A stretch of DNA of 18,006 bases from Planctomycetales bacterium (GCA_027435495.1 DAHZZC010000918.1:1-18006); one strand, 5' to 3'; counted from the first letter of the stretch, positions 8,775 to 16,378 are shown. The notes: a model not told the origin generated them from the sequence alone. Translations and numbers: made by a program.

Positions 8775-9182
8775 ATGCCCCCCCACCAACGAACGATCCT
8801 CATCGTCGACGACGACCACGAGATCCTGGAATCGATGCGAACGATTCTCGAGAACAAGGGTTTCCGTATCCTCGCGGCCCGCGACGGTAACGCTGGGCTG
8901 ATGATCGCCGAGCGCGAGAACCCCGATCTGATCGTCCTCGACATGATGATGCCCAAGAAGAGTGGCTTCCTCGTTCTGGAGAAGCTCAAAAGCCGGCCCG
9001 GCGGCCTGATCCCGACGATCATGATCACCGGAAACGAGGGAAGCCGGCACCGCGCCTATGCCGAGATGCTCGGCGTTCGCGACTACATCCGAAAGCCCTT
9101 CGCCATGGAAAAGCTCGTCCGATCGATCGAGCGGGTTCTCGGCGTGAAGGGCCGTGAGGGTTTCCCCGACGACGAGGGCTGA
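8775..9182 (+). CDS. Single-domain response regulator (receiver only)
   Basis: A 135-residue CheY-like receiver domain with no output domain. The acidic pocket is D12-D14 (LIVDDDHE), the phosphoacceptor is D56 in LIVLDMMMP, the switch residue is T85 in IMITGNEG, and the conserved lysine is K107 in IRKPF. The body matches the roughly 120-residue receiver length, with a short charged tail (KGREGFPDDEG). GGGAG lies six bases before the ATG. No histidine kinase is in the window, so it is an orphan here; such proteins act by protein-protein contact in phosphorelays or on motors and enzymes. It precedes the glucan cluster by 359 bases, and a functional link to it is only a guess. Confidence 0.92.
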   Translation: MPPHQRTILIVDDDHEILESMRTILENKGFRILAARDGNAGLMIAERENPDLIVLDMMMPKKSGFLVLEKLKSRPGGLIPTIMITGNEGSRHRAYAEMLGVRDYIRKPFAMEKLVRSIERVLGVKGREGFPDDEG

Positions 9183-9541
9183 TCGCCCCGGGCCGTGCCG
9201 TGTTACGCCGCGCCCTGCCATCCCACCCTGCCTCGCCTGGATTCTCCCGCCCCGCCGCGAATCGTTCCCTCACCGCACCGCACCGTCCCGGGCCTGCCCG
9301 ACGATCGCTCCCCGCCCGCGTTGAAGGAATCCTGGCGAGCCCGAATCCCCCGCGTCCGGTCGCGACGGTGGCATGCGATGCGACCTCGACCGCCGCAAGG
9401 CCCGGCCTCCAGGTGGATTGCCGCTGAAGTCGCCCGCCCGATGTTCCGAGCTATTTCCAGGAGGCGAACTATCTTTCTCCCGGGGGACTCCAACGCCTGC
9501 CCGCCGGGACCGCTCGCATCTGCGCCGTGGAAGGAAGAACG
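9183..9541. other. Intergenic region upstream of the first GH57 gene
   Basis: About 359 bases with no supportable gene. It should carry the promoter of the glucan cluster, but I see no clear -35/-10 pair. An AGGAGG word at 9459-9464 looks like a ribosome site yet has no ATG, GTG or TTG at suitable distance after it. CCGCACCGCACCG near 9273-9286 is a short direct repeat. No terminator is evident after the response regulator. Confidence 0.4.
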
Positions 9542-11737
9542 ATGGCACCGATTTCCCTGGCGATCGTCTGGCATCAGCACCAGCCGTACTACCCAGATGA
9601 CCTCGGGGGCGAAAACCCGATGCCCTGGGTCCGGCTGCACGCGACCAAGGACTACCTGGGGATGGCGATGCACCTCGAGGAAGTCCCCGAGTTCCGCTGC
9701 ACGATCAACCTCGTCCCCAGTCTCCTGACCCAGCTTGAGGCCTACGTCGACGGCGCCACCGACGCCCACCTGACCCTTTCGCACCGTCCCGCCAGCGACC
9801 TGACCGCCGACGAGGCCCGCGCCGTCCTCGACGGTTTCTTCATGGCCTACTCCGAGACGATGATCCGGCCCCACCCCCGGTATCACGAGCTTTACATGCT
9901 CCGTTCCTCGTGGAACACCGGAGCCGACCAGGCCCTCCCACGCTTCCGGTCACGCGACCTCCGCGACCTTCAGGTCTGGTCGAACCTCGCCTGGATCCAC
10001 CCGATCGTCTTCGAGAAGGATCCGGAGCTGGCCGAGTTCCGCGAGCGGGGGCGGCACTACAGCGAGTCGGACAAGCTCTGGCTCCTGGCAAAGCAGCGTG
10101 AGCTGCTCGCTCGGGTGATCCCCCTTCATCGCGAACTGGCCGACCGGGGCCAGGTCGAGCTGACGACCACCCCGTTCTACCACCCGATCCTCCCGCTCCT
10201 GCTCGACAAGAACCTGGCGCGCGAGGCGATGCCCGACGTCGCGCTCCCTTCCTATCGCGGCGGATACCCCGAGGACGCCGCCGAGCACGTCCGGCGCGCC
10301 GTCGCCAGCCACATGGAACGGTTCGGCCGGGCACCGGTCGGGATGTGGCCGAGCGAGGGCTCGGTCTGCCAGGCGGTCATCCCGCTCCTGGCCGGTCACG
10401 GCCTCCGATGGATCGCGACCGACGAGGAGATCCTCGGCTGCTCGACGCACGGCCTCGTCGGCCGGGATAGCCGGGGCCACGTCCGCAACCCCGATCGCCT
10501 CTATCGCCCCTGGCGGGTCCGCGAGGGCGACTCGGAACTGGCGATCCTGTTCCGCGACCATTCCATGTCCGACCAGGTCGGGTTCCACTACCAGCGCAGT
10601 CCCGGCCACGTCGCGGCGGGCGACTTCCTGGGGAAGGTCCGGGCGATCCGAGACGCCTGCCGACACGACCCCTCCGCCCTGGTCCCGGTGATCCTCGACG
10701 GCGAAAACTGCTGGGAGTATTTCCCCGACGGCGGCGTCTCCTTCCTGCGATCCCTCTATCAAAACGCGGTCCGAGATCCCGCCGTCCGGCCGGTCCGCGT
10801 CGATGAGTTCCTCGACGAACACCCCCCGCGTGAGTCGGAGACCCTCCCTCGCCTCTTCGCCGGAAGCTGGATCAGCCACAACTTCGCCATCTGGATCGGC
10901 CACCCCGAGGACAACCGGGCCTGGGACGCCCTCCACGCCGCACGCGAGTTCCTCGTTCAGGAGCAATCGACCGGCCGCCACGACGCGGACTCGCTCGCCC
11001 GGGCCTGGGACGAAATCTACATCGCCGAGGGATCCGACTGGTTCTGGTGGTTCGGTGACGACCATTCAAGCGCCCAGGACGCCCTTTTCGACCACCTCTT
11101 CCGCAAGCACCTGCGAAACGTCTACGCGCTGCTCGGCTCCGACCCACCCGGGAGCCTCTTCGAGCCAATCGCTCGGGGCGCCGCTCACCCGCCCATGCAC
11201 GACCAGCCACTGAGCTTCCTCCGGGTCAAAATCGACGGCCGGGCTCCCTACTTTGAATGGATCGACGCCGCCCGATACGCCTGCGGCAACGACCGCGGAA
11301 CGATGACGCTCGTCTCGAAGGGCCTCCTGCGAACGGTCTGGTTCGGCTTCGACGCCGACCGGCTCCTGATCCGGCTCGACACCGAAGGAGGCTCCGCCCG
11401 CCATCGGCTCGCCGAGGTCGACCGCCTCCGGATCGGCTTCGTCGACCCGGTCGAGACCGAGGTCGTGGTGATCGGTCCGGCGACCCCCCGGCCAACCGCC
11501 TACCTGAACCGCCCCGGCTCACCGCCGATCAATGGCGAAACCGTGGTGGTCGCCACGGGCCCAGTGCTCGAGATGGCCATCCCCTTCGGCCCGCTCAGCC
11601 GAACTCCGGGCGAGCCGATCCGGTTCTACGTCGAACTCTTTTCCGAGGAGTCGAGCCTCGACCGAGCCCCCCGCGAGGGCGTCCTCGAGCTGACCACCCC
11701 CTCGCTCGACTTCGAAAAGATCCACTGGCAGGTGTGA
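9542..11737 (+). CDS. GH57 glycoside hydrolase, amylase/pullulanase-like
   Basis: A 731-residue GH57 enzyme, a retaining family acting on alpha-1,4 (some also alpha-1,6) glucosidic bonds. I chose the ATG at 9542 because GGAAGGA lies a few bases upstream and the family N-terminus (ISLAIVWHQHQPYY, H11/H13) follows at once; a GTG five codons earlier is possible. Family regions are all visible: WHQHQP at 10-15, MWPSEGSV with the predicted nucleophile E272, FRDHSMSD with predicted acid/base D339, and ILDGENCWEYF. DHSMSDQVGF recalls the amylopullulanase-type subgroup rather than the glucanotransferase type. After the barrel come a helical segment (DWFWWFGDDHSSAQ) and a C-terminal beta-rich part. 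No signal peptide, so it is probably cytosolic and acts on storage glycogen or maltodextrin. Exact specificity is uncertain. Confidence 0.9.
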   Translation: MAPISLAIVWHQHQPYYPDDLGGENPMPWVRLHATKDYLGMAMHLEEVPEFRCTINLVPSLLTQLEAYVDGATDAHLTLSHRPASDLTADEARAVLDGFFMAYSETMIRPHPRYHELYMLRSSWNTGADQALPRFRSRDLRDLQVWSNLAWIHPIVFEKDPELAEFRERGRHYSESDKLWLLAKQRELLARVIPLHRELADRGQVELTTTPFYHPILPLLLDKNLAREAMPDVALPSYRGGYPEDAAEHVRRAVASHMERFGRAPVGMWPSEGSVCQAVIPLLAGHGLRWIATDEEILGCSTHGLVGRDSRGHVRNPDRLYRPWRVREGDSELAILFRDHSMSDQVGFHYQRSPGHVAAGDFLGKVRAIRDACRHDPSALVPVILDGENCWEYFPDGGVSFLRSLYQNAVRDPAVRPVRVDEFLDEHPPRESETLPRLFAGSWISHNFAIWIGHPEDNRAWDALHAAREFLVQEQSTGRHDADSLARAWDEIYIAEGSDWFWWFGDDHSSAQDALFDHLFRKHLRNVYALLGSDPPGSLFEPIARGAAHPPMHDQPLSFLRVKIDGRAPYFEWIDAARYACGNDRGTMTLVSKGLLRTVWFGFDADRLLIRLDTEGGSARHRLAEVDRLRIGFVDPVETEVVVIGPATPRPTAYLNRPGSPPINGETVVVATGPVLEMAIPFGPLSRTPGEPIRFYVELFSEESSLDRAPREGVLELTTPSLDFEKIHWQV

Positions 11738-11881
11738 CTACGAAAAACGCAACCACGAAAAACGCGAAGGGCACGAAAGAAGACCAAATTCCAATTCCTT
11801 GATTTTACATAAAATCTGGAATCTTTCTATTTTGAATGCTTGAGTCTTGATTTTTCGTGCCCTCCGTGCTTTTCGTGGTTC
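11736..11881. repeat. Long inverted repeat of CACGAA units, copy B
   Basis: The left arm (11751-11781) carries the 9-bp-spaced words CACGAA, CGCGAA and CACGAA; the right arm (11852-11880) is TTCGTG, TCCGTG, TTCGTG, nearly its reverse complement. A truncated extra copy of the arm start (ACTACGAAAAACGC) sits at 11737-11750, directly on the GH57 stop codon. The loop of about 70 bases is AT-rich, unlike anything nearby. It fills most of the 184-bp gap between the GH57 and galT genes, ending about 40 bases before the galT start. A strong mRNA hairpin at this point could separate or balance expression of the two genes. Confidence 0.88.
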
Positions 11882-11921
11882 CATCCGATAGAGAAGATCC
11901 CGGTTGGAGGGGAGCGGAGCC

Positions 11922-12995
11922 ATGCCCGAGCTAAGAAAAGATCCCATCGTCGGCCGGTGGGTCATCATCGCCCACGAGCGAGCGAAGCGACCGCACGACT
12001 TCCGGCCCGATCCGCCCGCGGCCGAATCACCGGAAAGCTGCCCGTTCTGCGAGGGGAGCGAGGAGCGAACGCCGCCGGAAATCCTCGCCTATCGCGAGTT
12101 CGGCTCGCGGCCCAACGGGCCAGGATGGCGAGTCCGGGTCGTGCCGAACCGCTTCCCTGCGCTCAAGGTCGAGGGAAGTCTCCAGAAGCGCGGCGATGGT
12201 ATCTATGACATGATGGCCGGCATCGGTGCCCACGAGGTCATCATCGAGAGTCCGCGGCACCACAAGAGCATGGCGACACTCGGCGAGGACAACATCCGGG
12301 AGGTCCTCTGGGCCTATCGCGACCGGCTCAACGACCTCAAGCGCGACAATCGCCTCGTCCACGGGATGCTCTTCAAAAACGTCGGTGCCGCCGGAGGCGC
12401 CAGCCTGGAGCATACCCACAGCCAGCTCATCGTCACGCCGATCGTCCCCATCTCGGTCTGGGAAGAAATGACCGGCGCCCTGGAGTTTTTCCATTATCGC
12501 GGGCGGTGCATCTACTGCGACATTGTCCAGCAAGAACTCGCCGGCGAGAAGCGGATCGTGCTGGATACCCCGCACTTCACGGTGTTCTGCCCGTTCGCCA
12601 GCCGGTTCCCGTTCGAGACCTGGATCGTTCCGAAGGCCCACTCCAGCCACTTCGAAGAGATCCCCAAGCCAGCCGTCGACGACCTGGGCCACGTCCTCCA
12701 TCAGGTCCTCGGCAAGCTGGAGATGGCGCTCGACTCGCCGGCATACAATTACATCGTGCACACGGCGCCGTTTGACCACGCCGGCCTCCCGCATTACCAT
12801 TGGCACATCGAGATCATCCCGAGGCTCACCCGCGTGGCCGGCTTCGAATGGGGCTCAGGCTTCTACATCAACCCGGTCCCGCCCGAGGACGCCGCCGGTT
12901 TCCTCCGCGACGCCGAGGTCACCGCAGGCCCACACAACCAGGAACCCAGCCCGACCCACGCCCGCACCCCGCAGACCCAGCCCCTGAACCGATGA
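11922..12995 (+). CDS. galT: GalT-family hexose-1-phosphate nucleotidylyltransferase
   Basis: A 357-residue protein of the HIT/GalT superfamily. Classical GalT swaps UMP between UDP-glucose and galactose-1-phosphate through a uridylyl-His. The first CxxC (C40, C43) and a second CxxC (C196, C199) suggest metal binding. The catalytic motif is EHTHSQ, with H164 and nucleophile H166; classical enzymes have HPHGQ here. HYHWH at 291-295 plus IEIIPR matches the C-terminal family signature. The ATG at 11922 follows GGAGCGGAGCC; an earlier TTG start is less likely. The C-terminal 25 or so residues are a Pro/Thr-rich tail of little conservation value. Flanked on both sides by GH57 genes, it may act in glucan metabolism, so ADP- or UDP-glucose use should stay open. 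Family sure, galT name provisional. Confidence 0.85.
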   Translation: MPELRKDPIVGRWVIIAHERAKRPHDFRPDPPAAESPESCPFCEGSEERTPPEILAYREFGSRPNGPGWRVRVVPNRFPALKVEGSLQKRGDGIYDMMAGIGAHEVIIESPRHHKSMATLGEDNIREVLWAYRDRLNDLKRDNRLVHGMLFKNVGAAGGASLEHTHSQLIVTPIVPISVWEEMTGALEFFHYRGRCIYCDIVQQELAGEKRIVLDTPHFTVFCPFASRFPFETWIVPKAHSSHFEEIPKPAVDDLGHVLHQVLGKLEMALDSPAYNYIVHTAPFDHAGLPHYHWHIEIIPRLTRVAGFEWGSGFYINPVPPEDAAGFLRDAEVTAGPHNQEPSPTHARTPQTQPLNR

Positions 12996-13034
12996 TCCCG
13001 GCACCACTGAAGTCGTCAGAATTAGGTATCAGGT

Positions 13035-13238
13035 ATCAGGAGGAACCACGAACAACACGAAGGACACGAAAGAACTCCCCATCCGATTCCTGGAAGCTTT
13101 CATCTTGATTGGAAGCTTCCATCATGAATTTTCAATGGGAATCGGGAATCTGGGCCCTGGAATCCGAAATCGGGATTCGCCTCCAGATACCGTCTCCCTT
13201 TCGTGTCCTCCGTGTTTTTCGTGGTTCCTCCCCGTCTT
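13035..13238. repeat. Long inverted repeat of CACGAA units, copy C
   Basis: The arms 13042-13074 and 13198-13228 are near-perfect reverse complements, each with three 9-bp-spaced CACGAA/TTCGTG words; GGAACC and GGTTCC extend the outer ends. The 123-base loop holds a 12-bp palindrome at 13110-13121, 7-bp repeats and a small GAATCC/GGATTC stem. Bases 13035-13102 are identical to 13251-13318 in copy D, so the two arose by duplication. Confidence 0.9.
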
Positions 13239-13250
13239 AAGGTATCAGGA

Positions 13251-13401
13251 ATCAGGAGGAACCACGAACAACACGAAGGACACGAAAGAACTCCCCATCC
13301 GATTCCTGGAAGCTTTCAACGGGAATCGGGATTCGGGATTTGCCTCCAGAACTCGTCTCCCTTTCGTGCCCTCCGTGTTTTTCGTGGTTCCTCCCCGTCT
13401 T
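13251..13401. repeat. Long inverted repeat of CACGAA units, copy D
   Basis: The arms are 13258-13290 and 13361-13391, with the same three-word structure as copy C and a shorter loop of about 70 bases. The first 68 bases are an exact duplicate of copy C at an offset of 216 bp, and the right arm plus the following CTCCCCGTCTT is also shared. The copy ends about 46 bases before the start of the second GH57 gene, so it would lie in its leader or at the 3' end of the galT transcript. Confidence 0.9.
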
Positions 13402-13447
13402 CCGGTCAATATCCGTGGTCGCGAACGAGCGAGTGAGGGTCCAGGGG

Positions 13448-15664
13448 ATGTCTCAGGTCCGGTTGATCCTGGCGCTGCACGACCACCAGCCGGTCGGCAA
13501 CTTCGATGGGGTGTTTGAGGAGGCGTATCGGACCGCCTACCGGCCGTTCCTCGACGTGATCGAGGGCTACCCGGAAATCCCCTTCGTCCTGCACACCTCC
13601 GGGCCGCTCCTGGAGTGGCTGGTCGACCGGAAGCCCGAGTACATCGATCGGCTCCGTCGGATGGTCGCTGCTGGCCGGGTCGAGATCCTCGGCGGCGGAT
13701 TTTACGAGCCGATTTTGACGATGATCCCCCACCGCGACCGCGTCGCACAGATCCGCTCGTTCTCGCGGTACATCGGTGAGAACCTTGGGGCGAAGGTCCG
13801 GGGCGCCTGGGTCGCCGAGCGGGTCTGGGAGCAGGGCCTCGCCTCGTCGATCGCCGAGGCGGGGATCGAATACACAGCGCTCGATGACGCGCAGTTCCTC
13901 CGCGCCGGCATCCCGGCCGACGACGCCCTCGGCTATTACCTCACCGAGGACGACGGCCGCCTCCTGAAGGTTTTCCCGATCTCCGAGCCGCTCCGCTACA
14001 ACATCCCGTTTCGCGAGCCGCACCAGACCTATGAATTCCTGCGAAGACTGGCCGACCACCGCCCCGGCGCCACCGTGGTTTTTGCCGACGACGGCGAAAA
14101 GTTCGGCTCCTGGCCCGAGACGTTCGACCACGTCTACACCCGGGGCTGGCTGCACCGATTCTGCGAGATGCTCCTCGGCAACCGCGACTGGCTCGAAACC
14201 ACCACCATGGCCCGCGCGGTCGACGCCACACTTCCCTACGGCAAGGTCTATCTGCCCGACGGCTCTTACCGGGAGATGACCGAGTGGGCCCTCGCCCCCG
14301 AGGCCGAGGCCGCCTACCGACGCGCCGTCCGCAAGGTCGAATCCATCGACGACGGCGGCGAGGTCGCCCGCTTCTTCCGCCCCGGCGGCTCCTGGCGCAA
14401 TTTCAAGGCAAAATACGCCGAATGCGATGAAATGTACACGCGGATGCTCGCCGTCTCCCGACGCCTCGCCGCCCTGGAGGACGCCGGCACCGCCGACCCC
14501 GACTACCTCGAGGCCGCCCGCCAGGAACTGCACCGGGGCCAGTGCAATTGCCCCTACTGGCACGGCTCGTTCGGCGGCCTGTACTTGCCGCACCTCCGAA
14601 ACGCAATCTACCGGAGCCTGATCGCCGCCGATAACGCCCTCGACGAGGCCGAGGTCAAATCCGGACCCCGCGCCTCCATCGAGGCCGCCGACTGGAACCT
14701 CGACGCCCGCCAGGAAATCCGGATCGAGAACGAGCACTTCATCGCCCTGGTCCGCCCGGCGCAGGGCGGGCAGCTCTACGAACTCGACGCCCGAGCCGCC
14801 TTGACCAACCTGCTGGCGACCCTCGACCGACGCCCCGAGCCCTACCACGCCGCCATCCGGGACGCCGCCGCCCGATCGCCCGAGGGCAACGGCCCCAGCT
14901 CCGAAATCGGCGATCAGTGGGGCTCCGACGGCTCGGGCTCTGTCGCGATGAAACAAAGCGGGCTGGAAAACCTGCTCGTCTACGACGACCACCCCCGCAA
15001 GGCGATGGTCGACCACTTCTACCCGATCGACGCCTCGCCGGAAGATCTGATCGCCGGCCGATCGATCGAACAGGGCGACTTCGTCGGCGGAGCCTACCTC
15101 GCCCGCCTCCGCCGCGAGGCGGGACGGGTCGCCGCCGTTCTGGAACGTCCCGGCCGCGCCGGCGGGCACGCGATCCGGATTCGCAAGACAATCGAGGCCG
15201 CCGCCGGCTCGCCGACGCTCTCCGTCACCTACGAACTGGAAGACCTCCCACCCGACGCCTGCCTGCACTTCGCTGTCGAGATCAACCTCGCCGCCATGGC
15301 CGGCCACGCCCCCGACCGCTACTATTCCGACCCCTCCGGCGACCGCCTCGGCACCCTCGACACAACGATCGACCGCCCCCACGCCACCGGTCTCTCCCTC
15401 ACCGACGAGTGGCTCGACCTCGTCGTCTCACTCGGCTGGTCGCAGGCCGCCGGCCTCTGGTGCTTCCCGATCCAGACCGTCAGCCGGAGCGAAGGCGGCA
15501 TCGAGGGCGTCTACCAGTCCTCCGCCATCCTCCCCCACTGGCACGTCCGCGCCGACGACCGAGGCCGGTGGGAAGTCCGGATCAACCTCCGAATCGCCTC
15601 GTCCCACCTCGCCAATCCAGACGATCCGGCCCACCTCCCCGCCCTCGCCACCACCACCCCCTGA
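13448..15664 (+). CDS. GH57 4-alpha-glucanotransferase / alpha-amylase type enzyme
   Basis: A 738-residue GH57 protein of the type that transfers or hydrolyses alpha-1,4-glucan chains. The ATG at 13448 is preferred because the family N-terminus (LILALHDHQPVGNFD, H11/H13) follows; longer readings run into repeat D. The nucleophile motif WVAERVWE gives E124 and FADDGEKFGSWPE gives D214; these align closely with E123 and D214 of the Thermococcus litoralis 4-alpha-glucanotransferase as I remember it. The helical segment with YAECDEMYTRM and NCPYWHGSFGGLYLPHLR matches the family's middle domain, and the C-terminal 300 or so residues match its beta-sandwich domain (DUF1925/DUF1926-type). No signal peptide, so probably cytosolic. 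With the first GH57 it would remodel glycogen or maltodextrins. Choice between transferase and amylase is open. Confidence 0.92.
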   Translation: MSQVRLILALHDHQPVGNFDGVFEEAYRTAYRPFLDVIEGYPEIPFVLHTSGPLLEWLVDRKPEYIDRLRRMVAAGRVEILGGGFYEPILTMIPHRDRVAQIRSFSRYIGENLGAKVRGAWVAERVWEQGLASSIAEAGIEYTALDDAQFLRAGIPADDALGYYLTEDDGRLLKVFPISEPLRYNIPFREPHQTYEFLRRLADHRPGATVVFADDGEKFGSWPETFDHVYTRGWLHRFCEMLLGNRDWLETTTMARAVDATLPYGKVYLPDGSYREMTEWALAPEAEAAYRRAVRKVESIDDGGEVARFFRPGGSWRNFKAKYAECDEMYTRMLAVSRRLAALEDAGTADPDYLEAARQELHRGQCNCPYWHGSFGGLYLPHLRNAIYRSLIAADNALDEAEVKSGPRASIEAADWNLDARQEIRIENEHFIALVRPAQGGQLYELDARAALTNLLATLDRRPEPYHAAIRDAAARSPEGNGPSSEIGDQWGSDGSGSVAMKQSGLENLLVYDDHPRKAMVDHFYPIDASPEDLIAGRSIEQGDFVGGAYLARLRREAGRVAAVLERPGRAGGHAIRIRKTIEAAAGSPTLSVTYELEDLPPDACLHFAVEINLAAMAGHAPDRYYSDPSGDRLGTLDTTIDRPHATGLSLTDEWLDLVVSLGWSQAAGLWCFPIQTVSRSEGGIEGVYQSSAILPHWHVRADDRGRWEVRINLRIASSHLANPDDPAHLPALATTTP

Positions 15665-15749
15665 ACCCCATCCTCCGAATCCAGGGCCACCCTTTCACGC
15701 GATCTTCTCCATTTCCTCGCCGATTCCCGCACAGGACGCCTGTAGGATC

Positions 15750-15790
15750 GTCGCATCGATCGCAGGGATGGGATCGCGATCGATTGCGAC
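15750..15790 (+). promoter_or_regulatory. Inverted repeat between the GH57 and lipoprotein genes
   Basis: GTCGCATCGATCGC (15750-15763) and GCGATCGATTGCGAC (15776-15790) are reverse complements apart from one bulged base, giving a 14-bp stem around a 12-base spacer. It begins 86 bases after the GH57 stop and ends 70 bases before the lipoprotein start. There is no T-run on either side, so an operator or mRNA structure is as likely as a terminator. Confidence 0.5.
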
Positions 15791-15860
15791 TATTCAGGCC
15801 ACCGCGCCCGAGGGACCCCGCATCCCCTCGTTCCGCGACGCCCCACCACGGGAGCCCCCC

Positions 15861-16283
15861 ATGCTCATCGCCCCGAGAGCCCTCTCCACGACCGCCCTGT
15901 TCCTGCTCCTCACGCTGGCCCTCGCCCCGCTCGGCTGCGGTTCCCGGGTGAGCAGCGGTGCCGATGTCCGAACCGAACTGGTCCCCGTGAAGGGGAAGGT
16001 CACGTACAAGGGCCAGCCAGTCGCGAAGGGAACCGTCACCTTCGAACCCGACGACTACGGCCGACCCGCCACCGGCCCGATCCAGGCCGACGGCACCTTC
16101 ACCCTCGGCACCTACAAACCCGGCGACGGCGCCGTCCCCGGCCACCACAGGATCACCATCACCGAGACCGGAATCAAGAGCCCGCGCGACGCCCTCGCCA
16201 CCAGGCTGGCCAGCCCAGCCGCCTCGGGCCTCTCCGCCGATGTCGACGCCGAACACTCCGAATTTCCCCTCGAAATCCATTAA
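15861..16283 (+). CDS. Small lipoprotein with carboxypeptidase-regulatory-like (transthyretin-like) fold
   Basis: A 140-residue protein from the ATG at 15861, with GGGAG six bases upstream; a longer frame upstream lacks support. The signal ends in LAPLGCGS, with the predicted lipidated Cys at residue 26. The mature part, VKGKVTYKGQPVAKGTVTFEPDD followed by ADGTFTLGTYKPGDGAVPGHHRITI in pieces, is the pattern of short beta-sandwich proteins very common in planctomycetes and often annotated as carboxypeptidase regulatory-like or transthyretin-like. A short Ala/Ser-rich segment and an acidic end follow. It precedes a DUF1559 gene, a pairing I recall as frequent in planctomycetes, so a role in envelope or pilus-like surface structures is possible. 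Function unknown. Confidence 0.8.
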   Translation: MLIAPRALSTTALFLLLTLALAPLGCGSRVSSGADVRTELVPVKGKVTYKGQPVAKGTVTFEPDDYGRPATGPIQADGTFTLGTYKPGDGAVPGHHRITITETGIKSPRDALATRLASPAASGLSADVDAEHSEFPLEIH

Positions 16284-16378
16284 ACAAACCGAAATATCCA
16301 TTTCAATCACAGCATCTTCTTTTCACATACGCGATCCCTTCACCACAAAAGGTTTCCGAGTCGATAACATGCGCCGAC

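Larger units (their letters stand above)
12996..13447. other. Intergenic region filled by repeats between galT and the second GH57
   Basis: About 452 bases with no gene. It consists of two copies of the CACGAA inverted repeat (C and D) in tandem plus runs of a degenerate 7-bp word, consensus GG(A/T)(A/T)TC(A/G), for example at 13025-13040, 13138-13155, 13241-13255 and 13320-13340. The loop of copy C contains the 12-bp palindrome TGGAAGCTTCCA at 13110-13121. Frames that cross it are shadows of the repeat. Confidence 0.75.

Noticed and set aside
13035..13401. CRISPR-like array
   Set aside because: The repeats are inverted, the 9-bp direct units are too short, spacers are not uniform, and there are no cas genes.
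13340..13447. N-terminal extension of the second GH57 through repeat D (36 extra residues)
   Set aside because: The extension simply translates the repeat arm; the family N-terminus starts at the ATG at 13448.
13406..15382. Long open frame (658 codons) antisense to the second GH57 gene
   Set aside because: It mirrors the GC-rich third positions of a gene whose motifs are unmistakable; its translation is Gly/Val/Asp-rich with no family features.
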